A stretch of 64,000 bases of DNA from contig NZ_CP146232.1 in assembly GCF_037040815.1 (NCBI RefSeq), positions 124,001 to 188,000 of the forward strand, written 5' to 3'. Positions 16,117-24,619 of this stretch are shown here, in pieces. The stretch's first letter is position 1, and each line of letters begins with the position of its first letter. The notes beneath the pieces are model-generated. The model was given only the letters and a program-made list of their open reading frames with translations. It was not told where the DNA came from and ran no database searches. A program made the translations under genes and the position numbers. The stretch comes from Pararoseomonas sp. SCSIO 73927 (GTDB lineage: Bacteria > Pseudomonadota > Alphaproteobacteria > Acetobacterales > Acetobacteraceae).

Positions 16117-17382
16117 TCAGAGGCCGAGCAGCAGGCGCCGCGCGTCCTCCACGCTCTCCTTCACGCGCACCAGGAAGGACACCGCCTCCTTCCCGTCCAC
16201 GATCCGGTGGTCGTAGCTCAGCGCGATGTACATCATCGGGCGGATCTCGATCTTGCCGCCCACCACCATCGCCCGCTCCTTGATCGCGTGCATCCCGAGG
16301 ATGCCGGACTGGGGTGGGTTCAGGATCGGGGTGGACATCAGGCTGCCGTAGATGCCGCCATTGGTGATGGTGAAGCTGCCGCCCGCCATCTCCTCAAGCT
16401 TCAGCTGGCCGGCGCGGACGCGCTTGCCGAAATCGCCGATCGTCTTCTCGACATCCGCGAAGGACATGTCCTGCACGTTGCGCAGCACGGGAACGACGAG
16501 GCCGGACGGGCCGCCCACCGCGATGCCCATGTTCACGAACTGCTTGTAGACGATCTCGTCCCCGGAGATCTCGGCGTTGACGGCCGGGAACTCCTGCAGG
16601 GCGGCGACGCAGGCCTTCACGAAGAAGGACATAAAGCCGAGCTTCACGCCGTGCTTCTTCTCGAAGGCGTCCTTGTACTCGGCGCGGAGCGCCATCGCGT
16701 TGCTCATGTCCACCTCGTTGAAGGTGGTGAGCATGGCGGCGGTGTTCTGCGCCTCCTTCAGGCGGCGCGCGATGGTCAGGCGCAGGCGGGTCATCTTCAC
16801 CCGCTCCTCGCCGGCCTCGGCGGCGCGCGGGGCGGCCTTGGCGGCGGGGGCAGCGCTCGGTGCGGCGGGACGGGCTAGGAAGTCCAGCACGTCGCCCTTG
16901 GCGATGCGCCCGTCCTTGGCGGAGCCGGCACCGATCTGGTCGGCGGAGACGCCCTTCTCCGCCATCATCTTGGCGGCGGCGGGCAGCGGGGCATGGGCGG
17001 AGGTGGCGGTCGTCGGCTCCGCGCCGCCGGGGCGGGAGACGGGGCCGGTGACCGGCTTCGGCTCCTCGACCTTCGGGCCGCTCGCCGGGGCAGCGGCGGG
17101 GGTGGCAGCGGCAGCGGGGGCCGCGGGCTTGGCGGCGGGAGCACCGGCGCCGGCGCCGAGCGTGCCGAGCAGGCCGCCGACCTCGACCTCGGCGCCCTCA
17201 TCGGCGGAGATGCTCTCGACGGTGCCGGCGGAGGGGGCGTTGACCTCCACCGTCACCTTGTCCGTCTCCAGCTCGACCAGCGGCTCGTCGGCGGCGACCG
17301 ATTCGCCCACCTTCTTCAGCCAGCGGGCCACGGTGGCCGTGGTGACGCTCTCGCCCAGGGTGGGCACCAGGATCTCGGTCAT
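16117..17382 (-). CDS. sucB: 2-oxoglutarate dehydrogenase E2 (dihydrolipoyllysine succinyltransferase)
   Basis: A 421-residue E2 core protein that transfers the succinyl group from lipoate to CoA. Domains in order are a single lipoyl domain (residues 1-77, lipoyl-lysine K42 in ETDKVTVEV), an Ala/Pro linker, the E3/E1-binding domain (about 130-168, including [17 protein letters not shown]), a second linker, and the catalytic acyltransferase domain ending with [14 protein letters not shown], which holds the catalytic His and Asp. It follows sucA with a 24-base gap and is surely co-transcribed with it. Confidence 0.97.
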   Translation of the reverse strand: MTEILVPTLGESVTTATVARWLKKVGESVAADEPLVELETDKVTVEVNAPSAGTVESISADEGAEVEVGGLLGTLGAGAGAPAAKPAAPAAAATPAAAPASGPKVEEPKPVTGPVSRPGGAEPTTATSAHAPLPAAAKMMAEKGVSADQIGAGSAKDGRIAKGDVLDFLARPAAPSAAPAAKAAPRAAEAGEERVKMTRLRLTIARRLKEAQNTAAMLTTFNEVDMSNAMALRAEYKDAFEKKHGVKLGFMSFFVKACVAALQEFPAVNAEISGDEIVYKQFVNMGIAVGGPSGLVVPVLRNVQDMSFADVEKTIGDFGKRVRAGQLKLEEMAGGSFTITNGGIYGSLMSTPILNPPQSGILGMHAIKERAMVVGGKIEIRPMMYIALSYDHRIVDGKEAVSFLVRVKESVEDARRLLLGL

Positions 17383-17406
17383 CGTGTTTTCCTCAGCCCA
17401 GCCCGC

Positions 17407-20301
17407 TCAGCTCAACCCGAGCGCCTGGCGAACGAGCGCTTCCTGCTGCTGCGCGTGGACCTTGGCAAGCCCCGTCGCGGGGCTGGCCGCGGCCGGGCGG
17501 CCGACATAGACCGGCCGCGTGGCCTTTCCGCCCACCTGCTTCAGCACGCCCTCGATCCGCCGGTCGATGTACGTCCAGGCGCCCATGTTCTCCGGCTCCT
17601 CCTGGCACCACACGACCTCGGCGTTCTTGTAGGGCGCCAGGGCCTTGGGCAGGGAGATGCTGGGGAAGGGATAGAGCTGCTCCACCCGGATGATCGCCAC
17701 GTCCTTCACGCCCTTGTCCCGGCGCTCCTGCAGCAGGTCGTAGTAGACCTTGCCGGTGCAGAGGACGACGCGCTTCACCCCCTCCGGCGCCTCGATCGTG
17801 TCGGTCTCGCCGATCACGGTCTGGAAGCGGCTGCCCGGGCCGAACTCGGCCAGCGGGGAGACGGCCAGCTTGTGCCGCAGCAGCGACTTCGGCGTCATCA
17901 GGATCAGCGGCTTGCGGTAGTTCGCCCGCATCTGCCGCCGTAGCGCGTGGTAGTAGTTGGCGGGGGTGGTGATGTTGCCCACCCGCATGTTCCGCTCCGC
18001 GCAGAGCTGGAGGTAGCGCTCCAGCCGGGCGGAGGAGTGCTCGGGACCCTGCCCCTCATAGCCGTGCGGCAGCAGCATCACGAGGCCGGACATGCGCAGC
18101 CACTTCGTCTCGGCGGAGGCGATGAACTGGTCGATGATGACCTGCGCGCCGTTCGCGAAGTCGCCGAACTGCCCCTCCCACAGAACCAGCGTGTTCGGGT
18201 CGGCCAGGGAGTAGCCGTAGTCGAAGCCCAGCACCCCGAACTCGGAGAGCAGGGAGTTGAAGGCCTCCAGCCGCTGCTGCCCCTCGCGGATGTTGTTCAG
18301 CGGCACGTACTCGGCCTGCGTCGCCTGATCGATGAGGTAGGCGTGGCGTTGGGAGAAGGTGCCGCGCTGCACGTCCTCGCCCGAGAGGCGGACGCGGTGG
18401 CCGTCCAGCAGCAGGGTGCCGAAGGCCAGCGCCTCGCCGGTCGCCCAGTCGATGCCCTCGCCCGTCTCGATGGCCTGCTTCTTGGCCTCCAGCTGGCGCA
18501 GGATCTTCGGGTTGGCCCCGAAGCCCTCCGGCACGCGGGAGAGGGCGGCGCCCACCTCGCGCAGCACGCCGGTCTCTACCGCCGTGTCGGTGTCCGTCTC
18601 CGGCTCGTCGTTGCCGGGGGCCTTCAGCCCGGTCCAGTGTCCCTCCAGCCAGTCCGCCTTGTTCGGCTTGAAGGTCTGGCTGGCCTGGAAGGCCTCGTCC
18701 ATCTTCGCGAAGAAGGCGTCCTGGATGGCCTTGGCCTCGGCCTCGGGGATGGAGCCCTCCGCGGCCAGCTTCCCCGCGTACTTCGTGCGGGTGGTCGGCG
18801 TCTCCTTGATGCGGGCGTACATCAGGGGCTGGGTGAAAGCCGGCTCGTCGCTCTCGTTGTGGCCGTGGCGGCGGTAGCAGACGATGTCCAGCACCACGTC
18901 GGAGCAGAACTTCATCCGGAACTCGGTGACCAGGCGGGCGGCGAAGACCACCGCCTCCGGGTCGTCCCCGTTCACGTGCAGGATCGGCGCCTGCACGGAC
19001 TTGGCGATGTCCGTGCAGTAAAGGCCGGAATAGGCGTGGGCCGGGGTGGTGGTGAAGCCGATCTGGTTGTTCGTCACCACGTGGATCGTGCCGCCGGTGC
19101 GGTAGCCGATGAGCTGGCTCATCGCCATCGTCTCGTAGACCACGCCCTGGCCGGCGAAGGCCGCGTCGCCGTGCAGCAGGATGCCCATCACGGAGGTACG
19201 GGCCTTGGTGTCGCCCGCCATGTCCTGGCGCGCGCGCACCTTGCCCGCGACCACCGGGTCCACCGCCTCCAGGTGGGAGGGGTTGGGCTGGAGGGAGAGG
19301 TGGACCTGCCGGCCCTCGATCTCGATGTCGGTGGAGGTGCCGAGGTGGTACTTCACGTCGCCCGAGCCCTGCACATCCTCCGCATGGCCCGCGCCCTTGA
19401 ACTCGGCGAAGACCTGCGTGAACGGCTTCTTCACCACGTTCACCAGCGTGGAGAGGCGGCCGCGGTGGGCCATGCCGATGGCGATCTCGTTCACGCCCTG
19501 CTTCGCGCCGGCGGCGATCACCGCCTGCACGGCGGGGATGGTGCTCTCGCCGCCCTCGAGCCCGAAGCGCTTGGTGCCCACGAACTTCTTGGCGCAGTAG
19601 GCCTCGAAGCCTTCCGCGGCCGTCAGCTGCTCCAGGATGGTGCGCTTGTCCTCGGCCTTGAAGGCATTCTTCCAGGGCGCGCCCTCGATGCGCTGCTGGA
19701 TGAAGGCCTTCTGCTCGGGGTCCTGGATGTGCATGAACTCGACGCCGATCGAGCCGCAGTAGCTGGCCTTCAGGATCGCGAGGACCTCGCGCAGCGTCGC
19801 CGTCTCGCGGCCCAGCACCTTGTCGATGAAGATCGGGCGGTCCAGGTCGGAATCCGAGAAGCCGTAGGTCTTCGGATCCAGCTCGGTGTGCGGCTTCTTC
19901 TTCTGCAGGCCCAGCGGATCGAGGTCCGCCTCCAGGTGGCCGCGCACGCGATAGGCGCGGATGAGCATCAGGGCGCGGAGGGAATCCACCACCTGCTGAC
20001 GGCTGGCGGCCGGGTCGGCGGCGGGCGCCGCCGCGGCGGGGGCGGGCTTCTCGCCCTTGCCACCCTTGGCCGGGGGCGGTGCCTCCGGCTCCGGCGCGAA
20101 GCCGCCGCGCGGGCGCGGGGCCCAGGAGGCGCCGGTCGCGTCCTCCAGCACCGCGCGCGCGTCGTCGTTCAGCGCGGCAAAGAGCTCGGCGAAGGAGGGG
20201 TCCACGCTGTCGGGGGCCTGCACCCAGCGGGCGTAAAGGTCCGCGAGGAAGGTGGCGTTCGCCCCCGTCATCGCGCTGGCTAGGATATCCACTCCGGGCA
20301 T
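17407..20301 (-). CDS. sucA: 2-oxoglutarate dehydrogenase E1
   Basis: A thiamine-diphosphate-dependent decarboxylase of about 964 residues that makes succinyl-dihydrolipoate from 2-oxoglutarate. The N-terminal SucA-type segment (TFLADLYARWVQAPDSVDPS) is present, followed by an Ala/Pro-rich insert, the TPP-binding core (GMAHRGRLSTL; GDAAFAGQGVVYETM; NNQIGFTT) and the transketolase-like C-terminal domain (HGYEGQGPEHSSAR). I chose the ATG at 20301, preceded by GGAAG, because the upstream in-frame sequence is low-complexity and lacks family similarity. Confidence 0.97.
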   Translation of the reverse strand: MPGVDILASAMTGANATFLADLYARWVQAPDSVDPSFAELFAALNDDARAVLEDATGASWAPRPRGGFAPEPEAPPPAKGGKGEKPAPAAAAPAADPAASRQQVVDSLRALMLIRAYRVRGHLEADLDPLGLQKKKPHTELDPKTYGFSDSDLDRPIFIDKVLGRETATLREVLAILKASYCGSIGVEFMHIQDPEQKAFIQQRIEGAPWKNAFKAEDKRTILEQLTAAEGFEAYCAKKFVGTKRFGLEGGESTIPAVQAVIAAGAKQGVNEIAIGMAHRGRLSTLVNVVKKPFTQVFAEFKGAGHAEDVQGSGDVKYHLGTSTDIEIEGRQVHLSLQPNPSHLEAVDPVVAGKVRARQDMAGDTKARTSVMGILLHGDAAFAGQGVVYETMAMSQLIGYRTGGTIHVVTNNQIGFTTTPAHAYSGLYCTDIAKSVQAPILHVNGDDPEAVVFAARLVTEFRMKFCSDVVLDIVCYRRHGHNESDEPAFTQPLMYARIKETPTTRTKYAGKLAAEGSIPEAEAKAIQDAFFAKMDEAFQASQTFKPNKADWLEGHWTGLKAPGNDEPETDTDTAVETGVLREVGAALSRVPEGFGANPKILRQLEAKKQAIETGEGIDWATGEALAFGTLLLDGHRVRLSGEDVQRGTFSQRHAYLIDQATQAEYVPLNNIREGQQRLEAFNSLLSEFGVLGFDYGYSLADPNTLVLWEGQFGDFANGAQVIIDQFIASAETKWLRMSGLVMLLPHGYEGQGPEHSSARLERYLQLCAERNMRVGNITTPANYYHALRRQMRANYRKPLILMTPKSLLRHKLAVSPLAEFGPGSRFQTVIGETDTIEAPEGVKRVVLCTGKVYYDLLQERRDKGVKDVAIIRVEQLYPFPSISLPKALAPYKNAEVVWCQEEPENMGAWTYIDRRIEGVLKQVGGKATRPVYVGRPAAASPATGLAKVHAQQQEALVRQALGLS

Positions 20302-20647
20302 GGTCTTCCGCTTCTCGGCTTCTCGGCTGGGGGACTTAGGCGGGGATCGGGGCAGGTCTGTGGCAGGGGGCCACGGCCGGGGCAATTCTCACCCCTTCCG
20401 GCCGGCAACGGCGCCACGCAATTTCCGGACCTGCTTCCGCTGTCATCTCGTTTCTCCCGGGGTCTCCACCCGGGCTCCCGCGCACCAATTGGGCTTCGGC
20501 GCGCCGCTTGTCACCCGTCTTACCGGCATGTCAGGGCGGCGCAAGGCGGGGAAGGCCAACAAAGCCGGGAGATGCGGCAAGGCCGCCCCCGGAAGGGAGC
20601 GGCCCCGTTGGAGCGGTTCTGTCGGAGCGGTTCTGTCGGCGGGCGGT
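20302..20647. other. Intergenic region upstream of sucA
   Basis: A 346-base gap between the aminotransferase stop (20648) and the sucA start, so it should hold the sucAB promoter. I see no gene. Near the aminotransferase end there is a perfect 14-bp direct repeat GGAGCGGTTCTGTC (20610-20623 and 20624-20637), followed by a related GGCGGTTC. Close to sucA is a short doubled TTCTCGGC. No convincing -35/-10 pair is readable. Confidence 0.6.
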
Positions 20648-21535
20648 TCAGGCGGGCGCCAGCGCCGCACTCGTCCGGACGAGGCGGGCATAGTCGGCCA
20701 CCAGCACCTCCGTGATCCGGCCGGGGGTGAAGCGGTGATCCCCGATGCGCCGCACCGGCGTCACCTCGGCCGCGGTGCCGGTCAGGAAAACCTCCTCCGC
20801 CCGCCCGATCTCCTCCGGCAGGATGCGGCGCTCCACCACCTTCATCCCTCGGCCGCGCGCCAGATCCATCACCGCCCGCCGGGTGATGCCGTCCAGGAAG
20901 CCGACCGGGGCGGGGGTGTGGACCTCCCCGTTCATCACGAAGAAGGCGTTCGCCCCCGTCGCCTCGGCCACGTCGCCCCTCCAGTCCAGCATCAGCGCGT
21001 CGTCGAAGCCCTGCTCCTCCGCCGCGTGCTTGGAGAGGGTGCCGGTCATGTAGAGGCCGCTCGCCTTCGCCCCCGTCGGCGCCGTGTCCGGCGAGGGGCG
21101 GCGCCAGGGTGCCATCGCCAGCGAGATCCCCCGCATCCCGCGATCCCCGAAGAGGTTCGGCCAGGGCCATGCGGCGATGGCGAGGTGGATGCGGCTCTCC
21201 CGCGCCGCCACCGCCAGCCGCTCCGACCCGCGCCAGGCCACGGGGCGGATATAGGCGTCGGTCAGCCCGTTGCGGCGCAGGGCCTCCTCACAGGCCGCGT
21301 CGATCGCCTCGGCGCCGAAGGGGATGGAGAAGCCCATAATCCGCGCGCTGGCGAGAAGCCGCTCCGTGTGCTCCCGAAGGCGGAAGATGCGGCCGCCATA
21401 GGCCCGCTCGCCCTCGAACACGCTGCTGGCATAATGAAGGCCATGGGTGAGCACATGCAGCCTCGCTTCGCGCCAGGGAACGAAATGGCCGTCGAGCCAG
21501 ATCCAGCCGTCGCGGTCGTCGAAGGGCGGGGTCAT
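20648..21535 (-). CDS. Class IV aminotransferase, branched-chain-aminotransferase type
   Basis: A 295-residue PLP enzyme of fold type IV. Typical features are the N-terminal IWLDGHFVPWREARLHVLTHGLHYASSVFEG block, an Arg-rich phosphate region, the PLP lysine in GTLSKHAAEEQGFDDALMLD, and the glycine-rich TGTAAEVTPVRRIGD. The short length is that of the IlvE/D-amino-acid transaminase-like group, distinct from the longer ilvE at 33176. It may act on branched-chain or other amino acids. It is divergent from the MarR-regulator operon, an arrangement I recall as common in alphaproteobacteria. Confidence 0.88.
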   Translation of the reverse strand: MTPPFDDRDGWIWLDGHFVPWREARLHVLTHGLHYASSVFEGERAYGGRIFRLREHTERLLASARIMGFSIPFGAEAIDAACEEALRRNGLTDAYIRPVAWRGSERLAVAARESRIHLAIAAWPWPNLFGDRGMRGISLAMAPWRRPSPDTAPTGAKASGLYMTGTLSKHAAEEQGFDDALMLDWRGDVAEATGANAFFVMNGEVHTPAPVGFLDGITRRAVMDLARGRGMKVVERRILPEEIGRAEEVFLTGTAAEVTPVRRIGDHRFTPGRITEVLVADYARLVRTSAALAPA

Positions 21536-21613
21536 CGCGGGTACATCCTTTCCATAACGAGAACGAGGGCCTCTGGAGCAATTTTATTACTTCGGAGTGG
21601 AAAACGCTAAAAT

Positions 21614-21644
21614 GGTCAGCATGTTTGAGTCAACAAAGCTGACC
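21614..21644. promoter_or_regulatory. Palindromic operator candidate in divergent promoter region
   Basis: A 31-bp interrupted palindrome: outer arms GGTCAGC (21614-21620) and GCTGACC (21638-21644), with an inner palindrome TTGAGTCAA centred on the same axis. It lies in an AT-rich stretch between the divergent aminotransferase and MarR-regulator genes, just upstream of the latter. This is the size and symmetry of a MarR-dimer site; the assignment to that protein is inferred. Confidence 0.65.
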
Positions 21645-21665
21645 CAATCGGGGAGCAGGGCAGCC

Positions 21666-22235
21666 ATGTCGGACGGGCCGGACACGCGCGGAGGCGCCGC
21701 CGGGCGGAACCTCCTCTTCTTGCGGGAGGAGGAGCTGCGCCTGGCGCAGGACCTTCTCTTCTTCGGCTACCGCGACTTCACCGCGGGGCCGGACGCCATC
21801 CTGGCGGAGATGGGCATGGGCCGGGCGCACCACCGGGTGCTGCACTTCCTGGGGCGGCGCCCCGGGCTGACGGTGGGGGAGCTGCTCTCCATCCTCGCCA
21901 TCACCAAGCAGTCCCTCTCCCGCGTGCTGACGCCGCTGGTGGAGGGGGGCTACGTCGCCCAGGCGGCCGGCCGGGCGGACCGGCGGCAGCGCCACCTCTC
22001 CCTCACCCCCGCCGGGGAGGCGCTGGAGCGGCGCCTTTTTGAGCGGCAGCGGGAGACGGTGACGCGCGCCTACCGCGAGGCCGGGCCAATGGCGGTGGAA
22101 GGGTTCCGCCACGTCATGCGCGGGCTGATGGGGCCGGAGGCGCGGCGGGCGCTGGAGCGGCTGGGAGCGCCGGACCGCCCCTCCGTGCGCGCCGTGCCGC
22201 CGGGCAAGATGGATCTCGGGGGGAAGGCGCCGTGA
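21666..22235 (+). CDS. MarR-family transcriptional regulator
   Basis: A 189-residue MarR-type winged-helix dimer. The recognition region is LTVGELLSILAITKQSLSRVL, with the wing DRRQRHLSLTPAG. Position 1 of an operon with an OmpR-type regulator and an EnvZ-like kinase recalls the PetP-PetR pair of purple bacteria, but I do not assign those names. The ATG at 21666 follows GGGGAGCAGGGCAGCC; an upstream ATG at 21597 lies inside the operator region and is unlikely. The stop overlaps the next gene's GTG start. Confidence 0.92.
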   Translation: MSDGPDTRGGAAGRNLLFLREEELRLAQDLLFFGYRDFTAGPDAILAEMGMGRAHHRVLHFLGRRPGLTVGELLSILAITKQSLSRVLTPLVEGGYVAQAAGRADRRQRHLSLTPAGEALERRLFERQRETVTRAYREAGPMAVEGFRHVMRGLMGPEARRALERLGAPDRPSVRAVPPGKMDLGGKAP

Positions 22236-22924
22236 GCGAGGCCGCGCACCTGCTGGTGGTGGACGACGATTCCCGCCTCCGCACCCTCCTCCAGCGCTTC
22301 CTGGCGGAGCAGGGCTTCCGCGTTTCCGTCGCCGCCGATTCCGCCGCCGCGCGGCAGGCCCTGGCGGGGATGGAGTACGACCTCGTGGTGCTGGACGTGA
22401 TGATGCCCGGGGAGACGGGGCTGGAACTGACGGAGAGCCTGCGCCGGGAGGGCCAGGACGTGCCGATCCTGATGCTCACCGCCGCCGGCGCCCCGGACGA
22501 CCGGATCGCCGGCTTCGAGCACGGGGCGGACGACTACCTCGCCAAGCCCTTCGACCCGCGGGAGCTGGCCCTGCGCATCCGCACCATCCTGAAGCGCGCC
22601 GCCCCGCCGACATCGGCCCCCCTGCCCCCCGTGCAGCTCGGCCTGCGCTGGTTCGACGCGGAGCGGGGCGAGCTGCGCGGGCCGGAGGGGGTGACGCGGC
22701 TGACGGGCGGCGAGGCATCCCTGCTGGTGGCCCTGGCCCGGCGCGGGGGCGAGGTGCTGTCGCGTGAGGAGATTGCCGCCGCCATGGGCAGCCCGGAAGC
22801 GGGGGAGCGCGCGGTGGACGTGACCGTGACCCGCCTGCGTCGGAAGATCGAGCCCGACCCGCGGGAGCCGCGATTCCTGCACACGGTCCGCCACAAGGGC
22901 TATGTGTTGCGCCCCGGCGCCTAG
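22232..22924 (+). CDS. OmpR/PhoB-family response regulator
   Basis: A 230-residue two-domain response regulator. The receiver domain shows the acidic triad DDD (residues 11-13), the phospho-acceptor D55 in VVLDVMMPG and the conserved K105 in YLAKPFD. The C-terminal winged helix includes RAVDVTVTRLRRKIEPD and HTVRHKGYVL. Translation starts at GTG 22232, overlapping the MarR gene's TGA (GTGA), so the two are coupled. Its partner is presumably the kinase immediately downstream. Confidence 0.95.
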   Translation: MSEAAHLLVVDDDSRLRTLLQRFLAEQGFRVSVAADSAAARQALAGMEYDLVVLDVMMPGETGLELTESLRREGQDVPILMLTAAGAPDDRIAGFEHGADDYLAKPFDPRELALRIRTILKRAAPPTSAPLPPVQLGLRWFDAERGELRGPEGVTRLTGGEASLLVALARRGGEVLSREEIAAAMGSPEAGERAVDVTVTRLRRKIEPDPREPRFLHTVRHKGYVLRPGA

Positions 22925-22988
22925 CGCGCCGCACCGCATCCCGGCGCCCTGGGCGCCGGGGAACCGCATCATCGCCGGGAGGGCCGCC

Positions 22989-24437
22989 ATGGCACCGGAT
23001 ATCGGCACGCCGGAGATTGGACGGGCCGGGGCACCGCTCCCTGAAGGCCCCGCCGCGGCGCCCCGCGCGCACCCGCCGAGCTGGATGCGCCGCCGCCGCC
23101 TGCGCGGCCTGGTGCACGGGCTGCTGCGCCCCCTGGTGCCGCGCGGCCTGCTCGCCCGCGCGCTGCTGATCGTGCTGATCCCCCTGGTGGTCACCCAGGG
23201 CATCGCGCTGCAGATCTTCTACGGCACCCACCTCGACGTTATCTCCCGCCGCCTCGCCTCCGGGGTGGCGGGGGACGTGGGCATGGTGGTGGAACTCCTC
23301 ACCCGCTACCCGCGCGGCGCGGACGGGGAGGATGAGCGCGGCTGGATCTTCCGCGAGGCGGCGTGGCGCATGGACCTGTCGCTGGCCTTCGAGCCGGCGG
23401 CAGAGCTGGGCCCGCCCGCCCAGCGCCCGGCCAGCCTGCCCCTGCTGCCGCTGGAGGAGGACCTGGACCGCGCCTTGAAGGAGCGCGTGCGCCTGCCCTT
23501 CGACACGGACTGGCAGACGGATCCGCGCAGCGTGATCATCCGCGTGGGCCTGCCCGACGGCGTGCTGCACGTGGAGGCGTCCCGCAAGCGCCTGTTCTGG
23601 GGCACGATCTACCTGTTCTTCATCTGGCTCGTTGGCGCTTCCCTCCTCCTCTTCGCGGCGGCGGCGCTGTTCATGAAGAACCAGGTGCGGGCCATCCGCC
23701 GCCTGGCGGGCGCGTCGGAGGCCTTCGGCAAGGGGCGGGACACCGGCCCGATCAAGCCGGAGGGCGCGAGCGAGGTGCGGCAGGCCGCCGCCGCCTTCAA
23801 CGGCATGCGCGCCAATATCCGCCGCTTCGTCGCCCAGCGCACGGAGATGCTGGCGGGGATCAGCCACGACCTCCGCACCCCTCTCACCCGCCTCCGCTTG
23901 GGGCTGGCCATGCTGCCCGCGGACGCGCAGGCGGACGGGGTGGAGATGACCCAGGACGTGGAGGAGATGGAGCGCATGATCGCCTCCTACCTCGCCTTCG
24001 CGCGGGGGGAGGTGCTGGAGGCGCCGGAGCCCACCGACCTCGTCGCCCTGGTGCGGGAGGTGGCGGAGCGCGCCCCGGCCGAGGGCGGGGAGGTGGCGGT
24101 GGAGGCCCCCCCTTCCCTCACCCTGCCGCTGCGGGCCGATGCGCTGCGGCGCTGCCTCGGCAACCTGCTGGACAATGCCCGCCGCCACGCCGCCCATGTG
24201 GCGATTGCCGTGCGCCCCACCCCCGGCTGGGCCGAGGTGCACGTGGACGATGACGGCCCAGGCATCCCCGCCGACACGCGGGAGGGTGCCTTCAAGCCCT
24301 TCGCCAGCTTCTCCACCGGCGGCACGGGGCTGGGGCTGGCCATCGCCCGCGACATCGCCCGCGCCCATGGCGGGGAGATCGCGCTGGAGGAGAGCCCGAT
24401 GGGCGGCTTGCGCGCCACGATTCGGCTCCCGATGTAG
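22989..24437 (+). CDS. EnvZ-like membrane sensor histidine kinase
   Basis: A 482-residue histidine kinase. Residues 1-54 are Pro/Arg-rich and cytoplasmic, transmembrane helix 1 is at about 55-77, a periplasmic domain of about 125 residues follows, and helix 2 is at about 204-229. The HAMP domain covers roughly 230-282, and the H-box ISHDLRTPLTRLRL places the phosphorylated His at 293. The ATPase domain has NLLDNARRH, DDDGPGIP and GGTGLGLAIA. The ATG at 22989 follows GGGAGGG. It lies 64 bases after the response regulator gene in the same operon. The signal is unknown. Confidence 0.94.
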   Translation: MAPDIGTPEIGRAGAPLPEGPAAAPRAHPPSWMRRRRLRGLVHGLLRPLVPRGLLARALLIVLIPLVVTQGIALQIFYGTHLDVISRRLASGVAGDVGMVVELLTRYPRGADGEDERGWIFREAAWRMDLSLAFEPAAELGPPAQRPASLPLLPLEEDLDRALKERVRLPFDTDWQTDPRSVIIRVGLPDGVLHVEASRKRLFWGTIYLFFIWLVGASLLLFAAAALFMKNQVRAIRRLAGASEAFGKGRDTGPIKPEGASEVRQAAAAFNGMRANIRRFVAQRTEMLAGISHDLRTPLTRLRLGLAMLPADAQADGVEMTQDVEEMERMIASYLAFARGEVLEAPEPTDLVALVREVAERAPAEGGEVAVEAPPSLTLPLRADALRRCLGNLLDNARRHAAHVAIAVRPTPGWAEVHVDDDGPGIPADTREGAFKPFASFSTGGTGLGLAIARDIARAHGGEIALEESPMGGLRATIRLPM

Positions 24438-24438
24438 C

Positions 24439-24481
24439 GGGCAGCCCGCGGCGGGGCCGCCGGGCGCGCACCGGGCTGCCC
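24439..24481 (+). terminator. Hairpin downstream of the histidine kinase gene
   Basis: Perfect 10-bp arms, GGGCAGCCCG (24439-24448) and CGGGCTGCCC (24472-24481), begin two bases after the kinase stop codon. The loop contains its own GC palindrome. No U tract follows; instead the 3' arm merges into the 14-bp tandem array. Termination is likely but not certain. Confidence 0.5.
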
Positions 24482-24554
24482 CAACTGGGCGGCCCTATCT
24501 GGGCGGCCCCATCTGGGCGGCCCCATCTGGGCGACTCCGTCTGGGCTGCCCCGC
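24471..24554. repeat. Tandem array of about six 14-bp units
   Basis: Consensus unit CTGGGCGGCCCCAT. Copies start at 24471 (degenerate), 24485, 24499, 24513, 24527 and 24541; those at 24485-24526 are identical except for one base, and the flanking copies diverge progressively. It fills most of the gap between the kinase and cysE. The first copy supplies the 3' arm of the preceding hairpin. Confidence 0.9.
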
Positions 24555-24619
24555 GAAACCGTGCGGGGACAGGCGCGGCGGGACCCCCTATGCAGACCTC
24601 GTCACCGGAGGGCGGCAGG

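Noticed and set aside
17947..20283. A 778-codon plus-strand open frame opposite sucA.
   Set aside because: Antisense shadow of sucA; composition (His/Leu/Val/Arg strings) is that of a mirrored third-codon-position bias, with no ribosome site or domain.
22476..24368. A 630-codon minus-strand open frame opposite the response regulator and kinase.
   Set aside because: Shadow of a clear two-component operon; no recognisable motif.
24471..24554. Possible CRISPR array.
   Set aside because: Units are 14 bp and head to tail with no spacers; none of the tandem arrays in the window has spacer structure, and there are no cas genes.
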